Source: Limimaricola soesokkakensis (GTDB lineage: Bacteria > Pseudomonadota > Alphaproteobacteria > Rhodobacterales > Rhodobacteraceae). Taken from it: a stretch of DNA of 37,581 bases. This document shows positions 9,752 to 18,667 of this stretch, one piece after another. Made by a program: the position numbers and the translations under genes. The stretch spans positions 1 through 37,581 of the forward strand of contig NZ_FWFY01000015.1 of assembly GCF_900172345.1 (NCBI RefSeq), in the 5' to 3' direction. Numbering within the stretch: the first letter of the stretch is position 1; every line of letters begins with the position of its first letter. The notes beneath the pieces were generated by a model. It saw only the letters and a list, made by a program, of their open reading frames with translations, was not told where the DNA came from and searched no databases.

Positions 9752-11887
9752 ATGACTGACGTCCTCGTTTTCGCAGCCGACAACGGCACCTTGGGGCAGG
9801 AGCCATATATAGTGGATTCCAACGGCAGCGGCGTCAGCCTGCTCGCCGATATCAACCCGGCAGGGGGCAGCAGCTTCACCGAGCCCGGGGCGATCCTGAG
9901 CAGCCTCTTCGTGTTCGGCGCCAGCGACGGCAGCTCTGGCGAAGAGCTGTGGATCACCGACGGCACCACCGCCGGCACCACGCGGCTCAGCGATATCGTC
10001 TTCGGGCCGGGTTCGTCCTTTCCGCATGATTTCTTTGCCGTGAACGGACAGGTCTTCTTCAGCGCCTTCACCCCGACGGCCGGGGAAGAGCTTTGGGTCA
10101 CGAACGGCACCACCGTCGGCACCATGCAGGTGCGCGACATCTTTCCCGGGGCCACCGGTTCGTTCCTCGACGAGGCGATCGCCTTTGACGGGGCGCTCCT
10201 GTTCACCGCCGATGACGGGGTGACCGGATACAAGCTGTTCCGCTCTGTCGGCACCGAGTTGGGCACCACCATCGTCAAGGATTTCGCACCGAACCTGTTC
10301 AGCGGCGAAATCGAGCTCGACCCCGATGCCCAGCTGGACGGGTTCAGCTTCTTCGCGGCCACCACCACGGCTGAGGGCGAGGAGCTGTGGAAGACCGACG
10401 GCACCACCGCTGGCACTACGCTGGTGCGCGATATTTTCCCCGGAAATGGCAACTCATTTCCCGACAACATGACCCTGTTCAAGGGACGGATCTATTTCGA
10501 TGCCGAGGACGGCACCAATGGTGAGGAGCTGTGGTCCTCCGACGGCAGTTTCGGCGGCACCCAAATCCTCAAGGACATCAATTTCGGAGCCGGCAGCAGC
10601 TCTCCGGACGATCTGACCGTGCTGAGCGACCTAATGATCTTCAACGCCAATGACGGTACCAACGGGTCTGAGCTGTGGGCCACCAACGGCACCGGGGCCG
10701 GCACCTCCATGGTTGTCGACATCAACCCCGGCGGCTCGAGCTCCCCGTTCGGATTCACCCCTGTGGGGGATGGCAGCCGGGCGGTCTTTTCCGCCAACAA
10801 CGGCAGCCTGGGAGACGAGCTGTGGATCACCGACGGCACCGCGATCGGCACCATGCTGCTCAAGGACATCAACCCCGGCGCGGGCAGCTCGAACATCAAC
10901 GACCTGATCGCCGTGGGCGGACTAGCCTATTTCACGGCCAATGACGGCACCAGCGGCCAAGAGCTATGGGTCAGCGACGGCACGGCCGCGGGCACCAAGC
11001 TGGTCGAGGACATCCGGCCCGGCGCCACGGACGCGAACATCAACATCCTCGGCGTCATGGACATCAACGCGGCGCCGACCGGCCTCGCGCTCTCGAACGC
11101 GCAGGTGAGCGAGAACGCCGGGGCGGGCACGGTGGTGGGCACGCTCTCGGCCACCGACCCCGATAGCGACGCGCTTGGCTTTGCGCTGAGCGACAGCGCA
11201 GGCGGGCGTTTTGCAATCTCGGGCAACAACCTCGTGGTGGCCGGCGCGATCGATTTCGAGGCCACCGAGGAGCTGGAGGTCACCGTGGTGGTCAGCGACC
11301 CCGACGGCGCCACCCAGACAGAGAGCTTCACCATCGACGTGCTCGACCTGCCCGACGCGACCCCGGGTCCGGATCGGCTCTCTGGCGGGCTGGGCAACGA
11401 CCAGATCAACGGGCTGGCGGGCAATGACCGGATCTTTGGCCGGCAAGGCAATGATGAGCTGATCGGAAGCGACGGGCGCGACCGGCTGTTCGGCAATGCC
11501 GGGGCGGACGAGTTGCTCGGAGGAAGGGGCAACGACATCCTGCGCGGCGGCGGCGGCGGCGACGATCTCCATGGGGAGAACGGTCGCGACACCATCCGTG
11601 GTGGCAGGGGCAACGACATGATCGATGGTGGAAACGGGCGCGACACGATGACCGGCAATGGCGGTCGCGACACCTTCGTGATCGAGGGCCGGCTCCAAGG
11701 CGATCACATCACCGACTTCCAACGCAACCGCGACACCATCGACCTGTCCTCGGAGGGGGTCAATTTCAGGGACATCGAGGCAGTGGCACGCGGCGACAAC
11801 ACGCTGTTGCGGATCGACGGGGTCGGGCGGCTCTTCCTTGACGGCTTCAACCCCGGCCAAGTGAACCAAGACATGTTCGACTTCTGA
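9752..11887 (+). CDS. Secreted RTX protein with ELW-x-x-DGT repeats and cadherin-like domain
   Basis: A 711-residue protein in three parts. Residues 1-435 hold nine copies of a roughly 48-residue repeat of the form ELW-x-x-DGT-x-x-GT-x-x-x-x-DI-x-PG, probably a beta-propeller-like fold. Residues about 437-535 form a cadherin-like domain (LSATDPDSDALGF, FEATEELEVTVVVSDPDG). Residues about 539-638 are calcium-binding RTX nonapeptides (GGLGNDQING and similar), followed by a C-terminal tail as used by type I secretion. There is no N-terminal signal peptide. The ATG at 9752 follows GGAAGGA by 6 nt; an upstream in-frame TTG at 9737 lacks such a site. Likely an extracellular adhesin or matrix protein; function not established. 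No type I secretion genes are in the window. Confidence 0.85.
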   Translation: MTDVLVFAADNGTLGQEPYIVDSNGSGVSLLADINPAGGSSFTEPGAILSSLFVFGASDGSSGEELWITDGTTAGTTRLSDIVFGPGSSFPHDFFAVNGQVFFSAFTPTAGEELWVTNGTTVGTMQVRDIFPGATGSFLDEAIAFDGALLFTADDGVTGYKLFRSVGTELGTTIVKDFAPNLFSGEIELDPDAQLDGFSFFAATTTAEGEELWKTDGTTAGTTLVRDIFPGNGNSFPDNMTLFKGRIYFDAEDGTNGEELWSSDGSFGGTQILKDINFGAGSSSPDDLTVLSDLMIFNANDGTNGSELWATNGTGAGTSMVVDINPGGSSSPFGFTPVGDGSRAVFSANNGSLGDELWITDGTAIGTMLLKDINPGAGSSNINDLIAVGGLAYFTANDGTSGQELWVSDGTAAGTKLVEDIRPGATDANINILGVMDINAAPTGLALSNAQVSENAGAGTVVGTLSATDPDSDALGFALSDSAGGRFAISGNNLVVAGAIDFEATEELEVTVVVSDPDGATQTESFTIDVLDLPDATPGPDRLSGGLGNDQINGLAGNDRIFGRQGNDELIGSDGRDRLFGNAGADELLGGRGNDILRGGGGGDDLHGENGRDTIRGGRGNDMIDGGNGRDTMTGNGGRDTFVIEGRLQGDHITDFQRNRDTIDLSSEGVNFRDIEAVARGDNTLLRIDGVGRLFLDGFNPGQVNQDMFDF

Positions 11888-11901
11888 ACCCAGAAATGTT
11901 G

Positions 11902-11924
11902 CCTGCCCATCTCAGATGGGCAGG
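11902..11924 (+). terminator. Possible terminator hairpin after RTX gene
   Basis: CCTGCCCATCT at 11902-11912 and AGATGGGCAGG at 11914-11924 form a perfect inverted repeat (practically a 9-bp stem with a CTCAG loop) 14 nt after the stop of the preceding gene. It is a strong GC-rich stem, but no T-run follows, so termination is plausible and not certain. The rest of 11888-12012 shows nothing else. Confidence 0.5.
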
Positions 11925-12012
11925 AACCTGCCATTTGTATAGAAAACAGGGGGCCTTTAGCGGGAGATGAACTATCCAAGGACGGAATTTCCATTTCGTC
12001 CCAAGGTTACAG

Positions 12013-13113
12013 ATGCCGACATATCGCTCTCCCGCCTTCCTTCTGTCCTTCAACGAGCAGCTCATCGGGACGGGCGAACTCAAGCTCAGCTTGCCGACAA
12101 GCAGCTTTGCCTACGAGCTGAGCGGGTCTTGGCTTGGGCCATTTCCCGAGGTTCTGGTTCCAGCGGACGTGACGCTCACCGCGATCTCCTTCGAGGGTGA
12201 ATCGCTGGCGCACTACGCCGATATGGGCACATGGGCCTATCTTGGCGATATCAGCTGGGGTGCCGGGCGCGAGACGCGGATCCTGCTTCTGGAGCTGGGC
12301 TACGAGACCGCGGGCGAAGGTGTGGACATCATGGTCCCGATCAGCGGCGACGTGATGCCCGATCTCGGTCGTGGCGGTATCGACCTGCTCGACGAGTTGT
12401 TGTGGGTCACGGACTACAACTTCGACGGCACGATCCAGAAGGGCCCACTGGCCGTTGGGCGGAAGATCGACGCCGCCGATCTCTTCGTCGACGCGACGCG
12501 GGGCCGGGTGCGGCAGGGCGATGACGGAGCCGACAAGCTGGTTGGCAATCGTCGTGACGACCTGCTGGTCGGCCAAGACGGCAATGACCTGCTCAAAGGC
12601 AAGGGCGGTGCCGACACGATTCTGGCAGGCGATGGCAATGACCGTCTCTTGGGCGGCAAGGGCAACGACGTACTGTCGGGCTGGGCCGGGCGCGATGTCC
12701 TGTCGGGGCAGGGGGGTGACGACCTGATCTTCGGCGGCAATGGACGCGACCGGATAATGGGTCAGAACGGCAATGACGAGATCTGGGCCGAAGGCGGCAA
12801 CGACCGGCTTATCGGCGGCCGTGGCGACGACCATCTCAATGGTGGTGGCGGGTCCGATGACTTCGTCTTCGGCAAGAAGCATGGGGACGACACGATCTTC
12901 GATTTCGACACGGCAGAGGACCGGCTCGTGCTCGACGACAAGCTCTGGCGCGCCACGCTCGACGCCGAAGCGGTGGTCGAACGGTTTGCCGAGACCACCA
13001 AGGCCGGCACGCTTTTCGATTTCGGGCACAAAGGCTCGGTCCTGCTCGAGGATGTGTCGATGGACAGCTTGGCTGACCGGACGGCCTTGATCGAAGCGAT
13101 CGAGATCGCCTGA
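12013..13113 (+). CDS. Secreted RTX protein, unrecognised N-terminal domain
   Basis: A 366-residue protein. The first about 160 residues match no family I recognise; they look like beta-strands (YELSGSWLGPF, VTLTAISFEGESLAHYAD, ETRILLLELGYE) without a signal peptide. Residues about 165-286 are RTX nonapeptide repeats (GKGGADTIL, GGKGNDVLSG and similar) that bind calcium and fold after type I secretion. The C-terminal segment has TLFDFG and LLEDV blocks that closely resemble the end of the convergent RTX protein at 13121-15439, suggesting a shared secretion tail. The gene lies 125 bp after another RTX gene on the same strand. Its stop is 7 bp from the convergent neighbour's stop. Confidence 0.8.
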   Translation: MPTYRSPAFLLSFNEQLIGTGELKLSLPTSSFAYELSGSWLGPFPEVLVPADVTLTAISFEGESLAHYADMGTWAYLGDISWGAGRETRILLLELGYETAGEGVDIMVPISGDVMPDLGRGGIDLLDELLWVTDYNFDGTIQKGPLAVGRKIDAADLFVDATRGRVRQGDDGADKLVGNRRDDLLVGQDGNDLLKGKGGADTILAGDGNDRLLGGKGNDVLSGWAGRDVLSGQGGDDLIFGGNGRDRIMGQNGNDEIWAEGGNDRLIGGRGDDHLNGGGGSDDFVFGKKHGDDTIFDFDTAEDRLVLDDKLWRATLDAEAVVERFAETTKAGTLFDFGHKGSVLLEDVSMDSLADRTALIEAIEIA

Positions 13114-13120
13114 GGCGTCT

Positions 13121-15439
13121 TCAGAGAAACTCGATCTGGTCGATCAAGCTGGCGGGGCGCGCCACATCTTCGACCCTGAGGCTGTCGCCCCCGCCGAAAT
13201 CGAACAGCGTGTCAGCACCCTGTTTCTCCGCGAAACGCGTGACCACCTGGCTCGGCGAGAGATCGCCGTGCCATAGACCCGCATCGAGCATGATCCGGTC
13301 ACGATCCTGCAAATCGATGATCCGATCTCGACCCGTCTCGAACACGAAGCGATCCGACCCGCCACCGCCGCTCAGCCGATCTGCCCCGGTACCACCGCGC
13401 AGCTCATCCGCCCCCTTGCCGCCGAACAGCTGATCCGTACCGCGCCCACCGATCAATGCGTCATCGCCAGCGCCACCGGCGAGGTGGTCGTTACCGGCTC
13501 CTCCTACGAGCCGGTCCGCATCTGCCCCGCCGCCAAGTGCGTCGTGCCCTGCGCCACCCGACAGACGGTCCGCGCCGCCTTTCCCTTTGAGCTGATCTGC
13601 ACCGGCTCCACCGAACAACCTGTCGGCACCGGAACCGCCGTGGAGCCGGTCGGCACCGCCCTGTCCCTTGAGTAGGTCCGCGCCGGAGCCGCCCAGCAGC
13701 CTGTCAGGACCTTCGCCCCCCAGCAGCCGATCATCACCGCCACGGCCCAAGAGCCTATCGGCTCCGCTACCACCCCAAAGACGGTCGTCGCCGTCTTTCC
13801 CATCGAGCCGATCATCCCCCGCGCCGCCGCGCAGGCGATCCGTGCCGGCCCCGTCATCCGGCTCGGACGGAGCGGTTTCTTCCCGTTTCGCTTCCGCTTC
13901 GGCCTTGGCACGGGCCCTTTCAGCCTCGGTCACGCTGCGCGGCGGCGTCAGTGGTATCTCAGGGGCGGGCCCAGCCTCGCCCGCCATCGCTACCAGCGGC
14001 AGATGCGTGCCGCCGATCAGCTCCGCCGTGGTCAACAGTGCCGGATCCGGGGCTTGACCGTTTGCACCCTGCAGCAGCAGCGTTTCGCTGCCGTAGCCGA
14101 GCCGCAGCACCGCGCCCTCGACCCGCATCTCCAGCTGCGAAACGTCTCGCAGCATCGGCCAGGCCGAGAGGTCGAGCCTATCCTGTCCCTGCTCGAAATC
14201 GGCGATCCTGTCGGTCCGGCCATCGGCATCGAGCACGAAGAGATCAGCGCCTGCCCCGCCCCAGAGCCTGTCGCTGCCGCCGCCGTCGCGCAAAATGTCG
14301 TCTCCCGCGCCGCCGGAGAGCGCCTCATCGCCAGCGCTCCCCAGTTGCAGGGTCCCGCCGCGCAGGTCCAGCCGCAGACGTGTCACACCGGGCTCGCTGG
14401 CAGAGACGGCGAAGATGTCGATGCCGTCGCCTGCGCCCCGTACCGCGAGTGCCGAGATATCGGCGAGACCCGACGCGACACCATCGGCCAGATGCGCCAG
14501 CACCACGAGGCGCCCACCCGACAGCAGCTCATGCACCGAAACGCCATCATCCGCGCCGCCCGACACCACGAAGCCGCGCCCGCGATGGCTGAGGGTGGCG
14601 AGCGCCGTAACGCCGTCGAAACGGCTGTCGCGATCATCGATCAGGTGATCGGTAACGGCGAGGCTACCATCTGCGCCAATCCGCATCACGCTGAGCGAGC
14701 CGCTGCCAGCGGCACCGAGAACGAGATAGCGTTCCTGACCCAGGATCAGGCTCTCCATCGCGGTGGGGGCAGAGATCCACAGCCCCGCCTCGATACCGAT
14801 CTCGGACCGGGTTGTGAGCGTCCCGTCGCGCCCGATCGAAAAGCTGGTGAGCACGGGAGCGGAGCCGTCGGTGGCGGCAAAAAGAAGGCTACGGCTGCCA
14901 ATCTTGACCGAGGCTAGCGCCGTGATGGTTTCCAGATGGGTCGCCGAATTGTCTAAGGCGATGCCAGAGGACAAGGCTACACCGCCATCGGAGAGGCGGA
15001 GATGGGCGAGGCCGGGGCGACCGGACAACCCGCCATAGAGCATCTCTCCGCCCCCCGGCAGCGACACCATCTCCACATCCACCGGTGCCGAGAGACCCCA
15101 TGTCGAAGCAGCCAGCGCCCGACCTGTACCGATTTCCCCGCTGTCCGATATCACATGCAGCCGTGCTGCGCCGGGACCGGTGGCGAGCAGCGCCGGACCC
15201 GAAGCGAGATCGAGCAGCGCCAGATCGGAAGCGGCTCCGGCCTGGTTCGCGCTTTCCATTTCGAGCCTGTGATGGGCATCGATACCGCGCCCCGCAACAT
15301 CCCAGCTTTGAATCCGACCGCCGTCAGCGGTGATGGAATGGAGCAATTCGCTTTTCGGATCCGCCATGAGCGCGGTGATGCGCGGCACCGCTGCATCCCC
15401 AGCGCTGCGGCCGCGCGCCGTGAACTCCAGATTGGCCAT
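13121..15439 (-). CDS. Large RTX protein with beta-propeller-like N-terminus
   Basis: A 772-residue protein. The first about 365 residues have repeated strands ending in patterns such as SIGRDGTLTTRSEIG and RIGADGSLAVTDHLID, reminiscent of lactonase-type seven-bladed propellers. A short RTX block follows (GSAGDEALSGGAGDDIL to DRLWGGAGADLFVLD), with a typical DRIADFEQGQDRLDLS end. Next comes a charged linker with an Ala/Glu/Arg run (AERARAKAEAEAKREE), a second, long RTX block of some twenty nonapeptides and a tail with DTLFDFGGGDSLRVEDV. ATG at 15439 is preceded by GGAGG. No signal peptide; type I secretion is inferred. The function is unknown; a structural or adhesive surface protein is likely. 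Confidence 0.8.
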   Translation of the reverse strand: MANLEFTARGRSAGDAAVPRITALMADPKSELLHSITADGGRIQSWDVAGRGIDAHHRLEMESANQAGAASDLALLDLASGPALLATGPGAARLHVISDSGEIGTGRALAASTWGLSAPVDVEMVSLPGGGEMLYGGLSGRPGLAHLRLSDGGVALSSGIALDNSATHLETITALASVKIGSRSLLFAATDGSAPVLTSFSIGRDGTLTTRSEIGIEAGLWISAPTAMESLILGQERYLVLGAAGSGSLSVMRIGADGSLAVTDHLIDDRDSRFDGVTALATLSHRGRGFVVSGGADDGVSVHELLSGGRLVVLAHLADGVASGLADISALAVRGAGDGIDIFAVSASEPGVTRLRLDLRGGTLQLGSAGDEALSGGAGDDILRDGGGSDRLWGGAGADLFVLDADGRTDRIADFEQGQDRLDLSAWPMLRDVSQLEMRVEGAVLRLGYGSETLLLQGANGQAPDPALLTTAELIGGTHLPLVAMAGEAGPAPEIPLTPPRSVTEAERARAKAEAEAKREETAPSEPDDGAGTDRLRGGAGDDRLDGKDGDDRLWGGSGADRLLGRGGDDRLLGGEGPDRLLGGSGADLLKGQGGADRLHGGSGADRLFGGAGADQLKGKGGADRLSGGAGHDALGGGADADRLVGGAGNDHLAGGAGDDALIGGRGTDQLFGGKGADELRGGTGADRLSGGGGSDRFVFETGRDRIIDLQDRDRIMLDAGLWHGDLSPSQVVTRFAEKQGADTLFDFGGGDSLRVEDVARPASLIDQIEFL

Positions 15440-15674
15440 TTCGCCTCCACCCCCAGAAGGTCGAAGACAACTGTGTCTTCTTCTCCCGCCAGCGAGCAGG
15501 TCGGAACAAGGCAGGGCAGGGGCTCTTGCGCAGCTTTAGGCTCGAATGCGCCGCAACTTCTTCAGCCCTTGGACGACCGCTTCACTCCTGCTGCGAAACC
15601 TGAGAAGAGCAGGCCCTATCGGACATGCATCCGCCAATGCCGATACAACGGGCTGCCAGAGAAAGGGATGTCTC
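15440..15674. promoter_or_regulatory. Divergent intergenic region with short hairpin
   Basis: The 235 bp between the RTX gene (minus) and ugd (plus) should carry both promoters. A 7-bp inverted repeat GAAGACA/TGTCTTC at 15463-15469 and 15474-15480 lies 24 bp upstream of the RTX start codon, where it would fold in the leader RNA or act as an operator. No other signals were recognised. Confidence 0.3.
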
Positions 15675-16841
15675 ATGAGGATCGCAGTTGCAGGGCTTGG
15701 CTATGTCGGCCTGTCAAACGCGGCGCTGCTGGCACGCCATCACCCGGTGATCGCCGTGGACATCTCGGAATGGCGCGTTCGGATGGTCAACGAGCGCGAG
15801 GCGCCGATCGTCGATGCCGAACTGGAGCGCTGTTTTGCCGAGGACAGGCTAGACCTCAGCGCCACTGTGGATGCCAGCGAGGCCTATGCCCAAGCCGACT
15901 GGGTGATCGTCGCGACGCCGACCAATTATGATCCTGTAACCAACGCCTTCGACACTTCCTCGGTCGAAGCAGTGATCGCGCAGGTTCTAGCCGCCTCGAG
16001 CAGCGCGGTGATCGTCGTGAAATCAACGATACCGGTGGGCTTCGTGCGCGAGATGCGCGCGCGCTTCGCCACCGACCGGATCATCTTTTCGCCCGAGTTC
16101 CTGCGCGAGGGAAAGGCGCTGCACGACAACCTGCACCCCTCGCGCATCGTCGTCGGCGAACGTTCCGACCGCGGCCGCGCTTTTGCCGACCTGCTGGCGG
16201 AAGCGGCACTGAAGCCGGAAGTGCCGGTGTTGCTCACCGACCCGGACGAGGCCGAGGCGATCAAGCTCTTCGCCAACACCTACCTCGCAATGCGCGTGGC
16301 CTATTTCAACGAGCTCGACAGCTATGCGATGAGCCGCGGCATGGACAGCCGTCAGATCATTGCGGGGGTGGGACATGACCCGCGCATCGGCGCGCATTAC
16401 AACAACCCCTCCTTCGGCTATGGCGGCTACTGCCTGCCCAAGGACACCAAGCAGCTGCTGGCGAACTACAGCGACGTGCCGCAGAGCCTGATCCGCGCCA
16501 TCGTCGACGCCAACGCTACCCGCAAGGACTTCCTCGCCGACCAAATCCTCGCACGCCGCCCGGCGCGGGTCGGGGTCTACCGGCTGGTGATGAAGTCAGG
16601 CTCCGACAATTTCCGCGACAGCTCGATCCAAGGCATCATGAAACGGATTAAGGCCAAGGGCATCCCGGTGACGCTCTACGAGCCCGAACTGGCCGCCGAC
16701 AGCTTCTTCAACTCGCCGGTCGAACGCGACCTCGAGCGGTTCAAGCGCGACTGCGACCTGATCCTCGCCAACCGCCGCGCGCCCGAACTCGACGACGTAG
16801 CCCAAAAAATCTTCACGCGGGATCTGTTCGGGAACGACTGA
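15675..16841 (+). CDS. ugd: UDP-glucose 6-dehydrogenase
   Basis: NAD-dependent enzyme that oxidises UDP-glucose to UDP-glucuronate for acidic polysaccharides. It has 388 residues, the short bacterial class. Visible are the Rossmann start [41 protein letters not shown] and the active-site cysteine in [14 protein letters not shown]. The start is taken at 15675: the Rossmann motif begins there and AAAGGGA lies 6 nt upstream. The frame is open 43 codons further upstream, but that stretch does not resemble the family. Convergent with the glycosyltransferase at 16850, only 8 bp apart. It suggests that the exported glycan, or another surface polymer, contains uronic acid. Confidence 0.93.
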   Translation: MRIAVAGLGYVGLSNAALLARHHPVIAVDISEWRVRMVNEREAPIVDAELERCFAEDRLDLSATVDASEAYAQADWVIVATPTNYDPVTNAFDTSSVEAVIAQVLAASSSAVIVVKSTIPVGFVREMRARFATDRIIFSPEFLREGKALHDNLHPSRIVVGERSDRGRAFADLLAEAALKPEVPVLLTDPDEAEAIKLFANTYLAMRVAYFNELDSYAMSRGMDSRQIIAGVGHDPRIGAHYNNPSFGYGGYCLPKDTKQLLANYSDVPQSLIRAIVDANATRKDFLADQILARRPARVGVYRLVMKSGSDNFRDSSIQGIMKRIKAKGIPVTLYEPELAADSFFNSPVERDLERFKRDCDLILANRRAPELDDVAQKIFTRDLFGND

Positions 16842-16849
16842 GCGGGGCC

Positions 16850-18667
16850 TCAGGCGGGCCCGGCATCGACGGCACGGGCAAGTTCGTGCCGAAGGGCGCC
16901 TACGATCCGGACGCGTTCCCGGACCGCGATCTCCGTATCGTTGAACAGTTCGGCCAGGCGCCTCTGGGCCGCAGCATAAGCGGTCCAGTCCGCACCCTTC
17001 TGGAGGGTGGCCATGATACGGGCCTTGCCGGTCTGTTCATCCGCACCCCATAGATCCATCCAGGAAGCTTCTGGAAGTTCGAGACGATGAATGCCGTGGC
17101 CCGGGCCGCCCATGTAGATGGGGAGCGCGCCGCATGCGAAAGCGTCGAAGATCTTTTCCGAGATATAGAGAGGCTGTCGTGTGTTCTCGACTGCGGAGAG
17201 CAGTCGGGCATGGCCATCGAGCCGCGTCATCTTGTCGAGATGCCAGTCCTCCAGCGCGAAGCGGGTGTCGCCCCCCTGCCAGCTCGCACCGAGCCGTTCT
17301 GCGTTTTCGCAGGCCAGTGCCAGCCGGGTACGCCAAGCACAAAGACCCAGGATGCCCCCTTCCGGGATATCGATGTCGTGAAACCTCTCCTCGCGGCGCT
17401 CGGCCATGAACACGAGGTCGGCGGGCCGGTCCCCCCAAGCGGCCGCCCAATCCATGGCATCGATGCGGGCATTGCGGGCGAAGTGCTCGCGATAGGCACG
17501 CAGAAAACGTGGATCGGTCAGCAGGTAATAGGGAATCCGCTCGAAATCGAAGATCCCGGAGCGGTGGTGGTTAACTTGGTGCAGCCGCATCTCGCCCATC
17601 ACGGAAGCGGGCAAGGTTATCCTGTCCGCCAAGGGGTCGGGGCTAAACAAGGTGTCCCAGAAAGGTTCCTCGGACAGCAGCATGGCGGGTACGCCGCGCG
17701 CCACCGCTTCGGCGACGTCGGGGGCGAGCGCCAGCGCATCTAGTGGATGGGCGATGGCCAAGAGGTCGGCCTGCTCCGGCGTGTAGTCGAGCTGGATCTG
17801 GCCTTCCCAAAGCGGCGCCAAGGCATCGTAGGCGAGCGGCATCCGGTGGGCATGCGCGCCGCCGCGCCAGACCCGTAGCATGGCGCGCCCGGCAAGGGCG
17901 GGCGTGGCCGGCGCCGTCGAGGGGAGCGGCAGATTGGCCGAGGAGAGGACGGGCGCCATGACGGCACGCGCTCCGGGCGTTGCTCCGGCACAGAAGGCTG
18001 GCAGATGCGAGAGGACCCAATCATAGGCTTCCGGCCCCTCGGCGGAAAGGGCTGCGAGCGCTTGGGCCAGCCCCGCTCCGGGGGAGGGCAGGGGAGCAGC
18101 CGGAAGGTCGAGGACGCGGTGACGGGTTGCCTGAGATAAGAGGTGATGCAGCAGCCCCGGCATGCCTGTCCGCCCATCGGCGCGCGGCCGCGCCCCTTCG
18201 ATCAGCGCCCGGGAAAAAGCCAGCGGGAACGGCGCCGCGACTTCTTCTTCCGAAAGGCCCACAGTAGCCGATGTCACGAGGTCTGGCGGAGAAACCTCCG
18301 ACATTACCCGGCGCAGGGGCAGGAGCGCATTGGGTTCGACCCGGGCCTCCTGTGACAACAGCAGCACGCATTCCGGCAGCGCGTCTGGTCCGGAAAACTC
18401 TGGCAGGCCGATCTCGATCAGGCTCTCCCAAGCCAAAGGTGCCTGAAGGGACACCGCGTGCAACCGCACGCCCGCAGGAAACTCTCCCATCTCCACGAGC
18501 AGTCTTACGCGCCGCGCCGGATCGCGGTCACGCGACCTCAAGGGCCCCGCGCAAGCAAAGACGAGCATGTCGCCAGCCTGAGTGACATGGCGCAGGTCCT
18601 GAAGCAGCGGCTCAAGTTCGGCGACCTCGCCGGTCACCGGGACCAGCAGGCACAGCGGTGCGCTCAT
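16850..18667 (-). CDS. Glycosyltransferase with GT10-type (fucosyltransferase-like) C-terminal domain
   Basis: A 605-residue protein. The C-terminal third carries the donor-binding signature of family GT10: VENTRQPLYISEKIFDAFAC then GALPIYMGG (about residues 493-521), which matches the EN-x(n)-Y-x-(T/S)EK-x-x-(D)A-x-x-(A/C)G-x-x-P-x-Y-x-G pattern of alpha-1,3-fucosyltransferases. The first about 230 residues start like a GT2-type Rossmann fold (LCLLVPVTGEVAELEPLL) but no DxD motif stands out, so this half may be a degenerate or different domain. ATG at 18667 overlaps the upstream stop (ATGA), which decides the start although the frame is open 30 codons further upstream. Last gene of the long minus-strand operon. 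Donor sugar unknown. Confidence 0.75.
   Translation of the reverse strand: MSAPLCLLVPVTGEVAELEPLLQDLRHVTQAGDMLVFACAGPLRSRDRDPARRVRLLVEMGEFPAGVRLHAVSLQAPLAWESLIEIGLPEFSGPDALPECVLLLSQEARVEPNALLPLRRVMSEVSPPDLVTSATVGLSEEEVAAPFPLAFSRALIEGARPRADGRTGMPGLLHHLLSQATRHRVLDLPAAPLPSPGAGLAQALAALSAEGPEAYDWVLSHLPAFCAGATPGARAVMAPVLSSANLPLPSTAPATPALAGRAMLRVWRGGAHAHRMPLAYDALAPLWEGQIQLDYTPEQADLLAIAHPLDALALAPDVAEAVARGVPAMLLSEEPFWDTLFSPDPLADRITLPASVMGEMRLHQVNHHRSGIFDFERIPYYLLTDPRFLRAYREHFARNARIDAMDWAAAWGDRPADLVFMAERREERFHDIDIPEGGILGLCAWRTRLALACENAERLGASWQGGDTRFALEDWHLDKMTRLDGHARLLSAVENTRQPLYISEKIFDAFACGALPIYMGGPGHGIHRLELPEASWMDLWGADEQTGKARIMATLQKGADWTAYAAAQRRLAELFNDTEIAVRERVRIVGALRHELARAVDAGPA

Noticed and set aside
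15546-15674. Forty-three-residue N-terminal extension of Ugd
   Set aside because: The Rossmann motif should be at the very start of the protein and a ribosome binding site lies just before the ATG at 15675.
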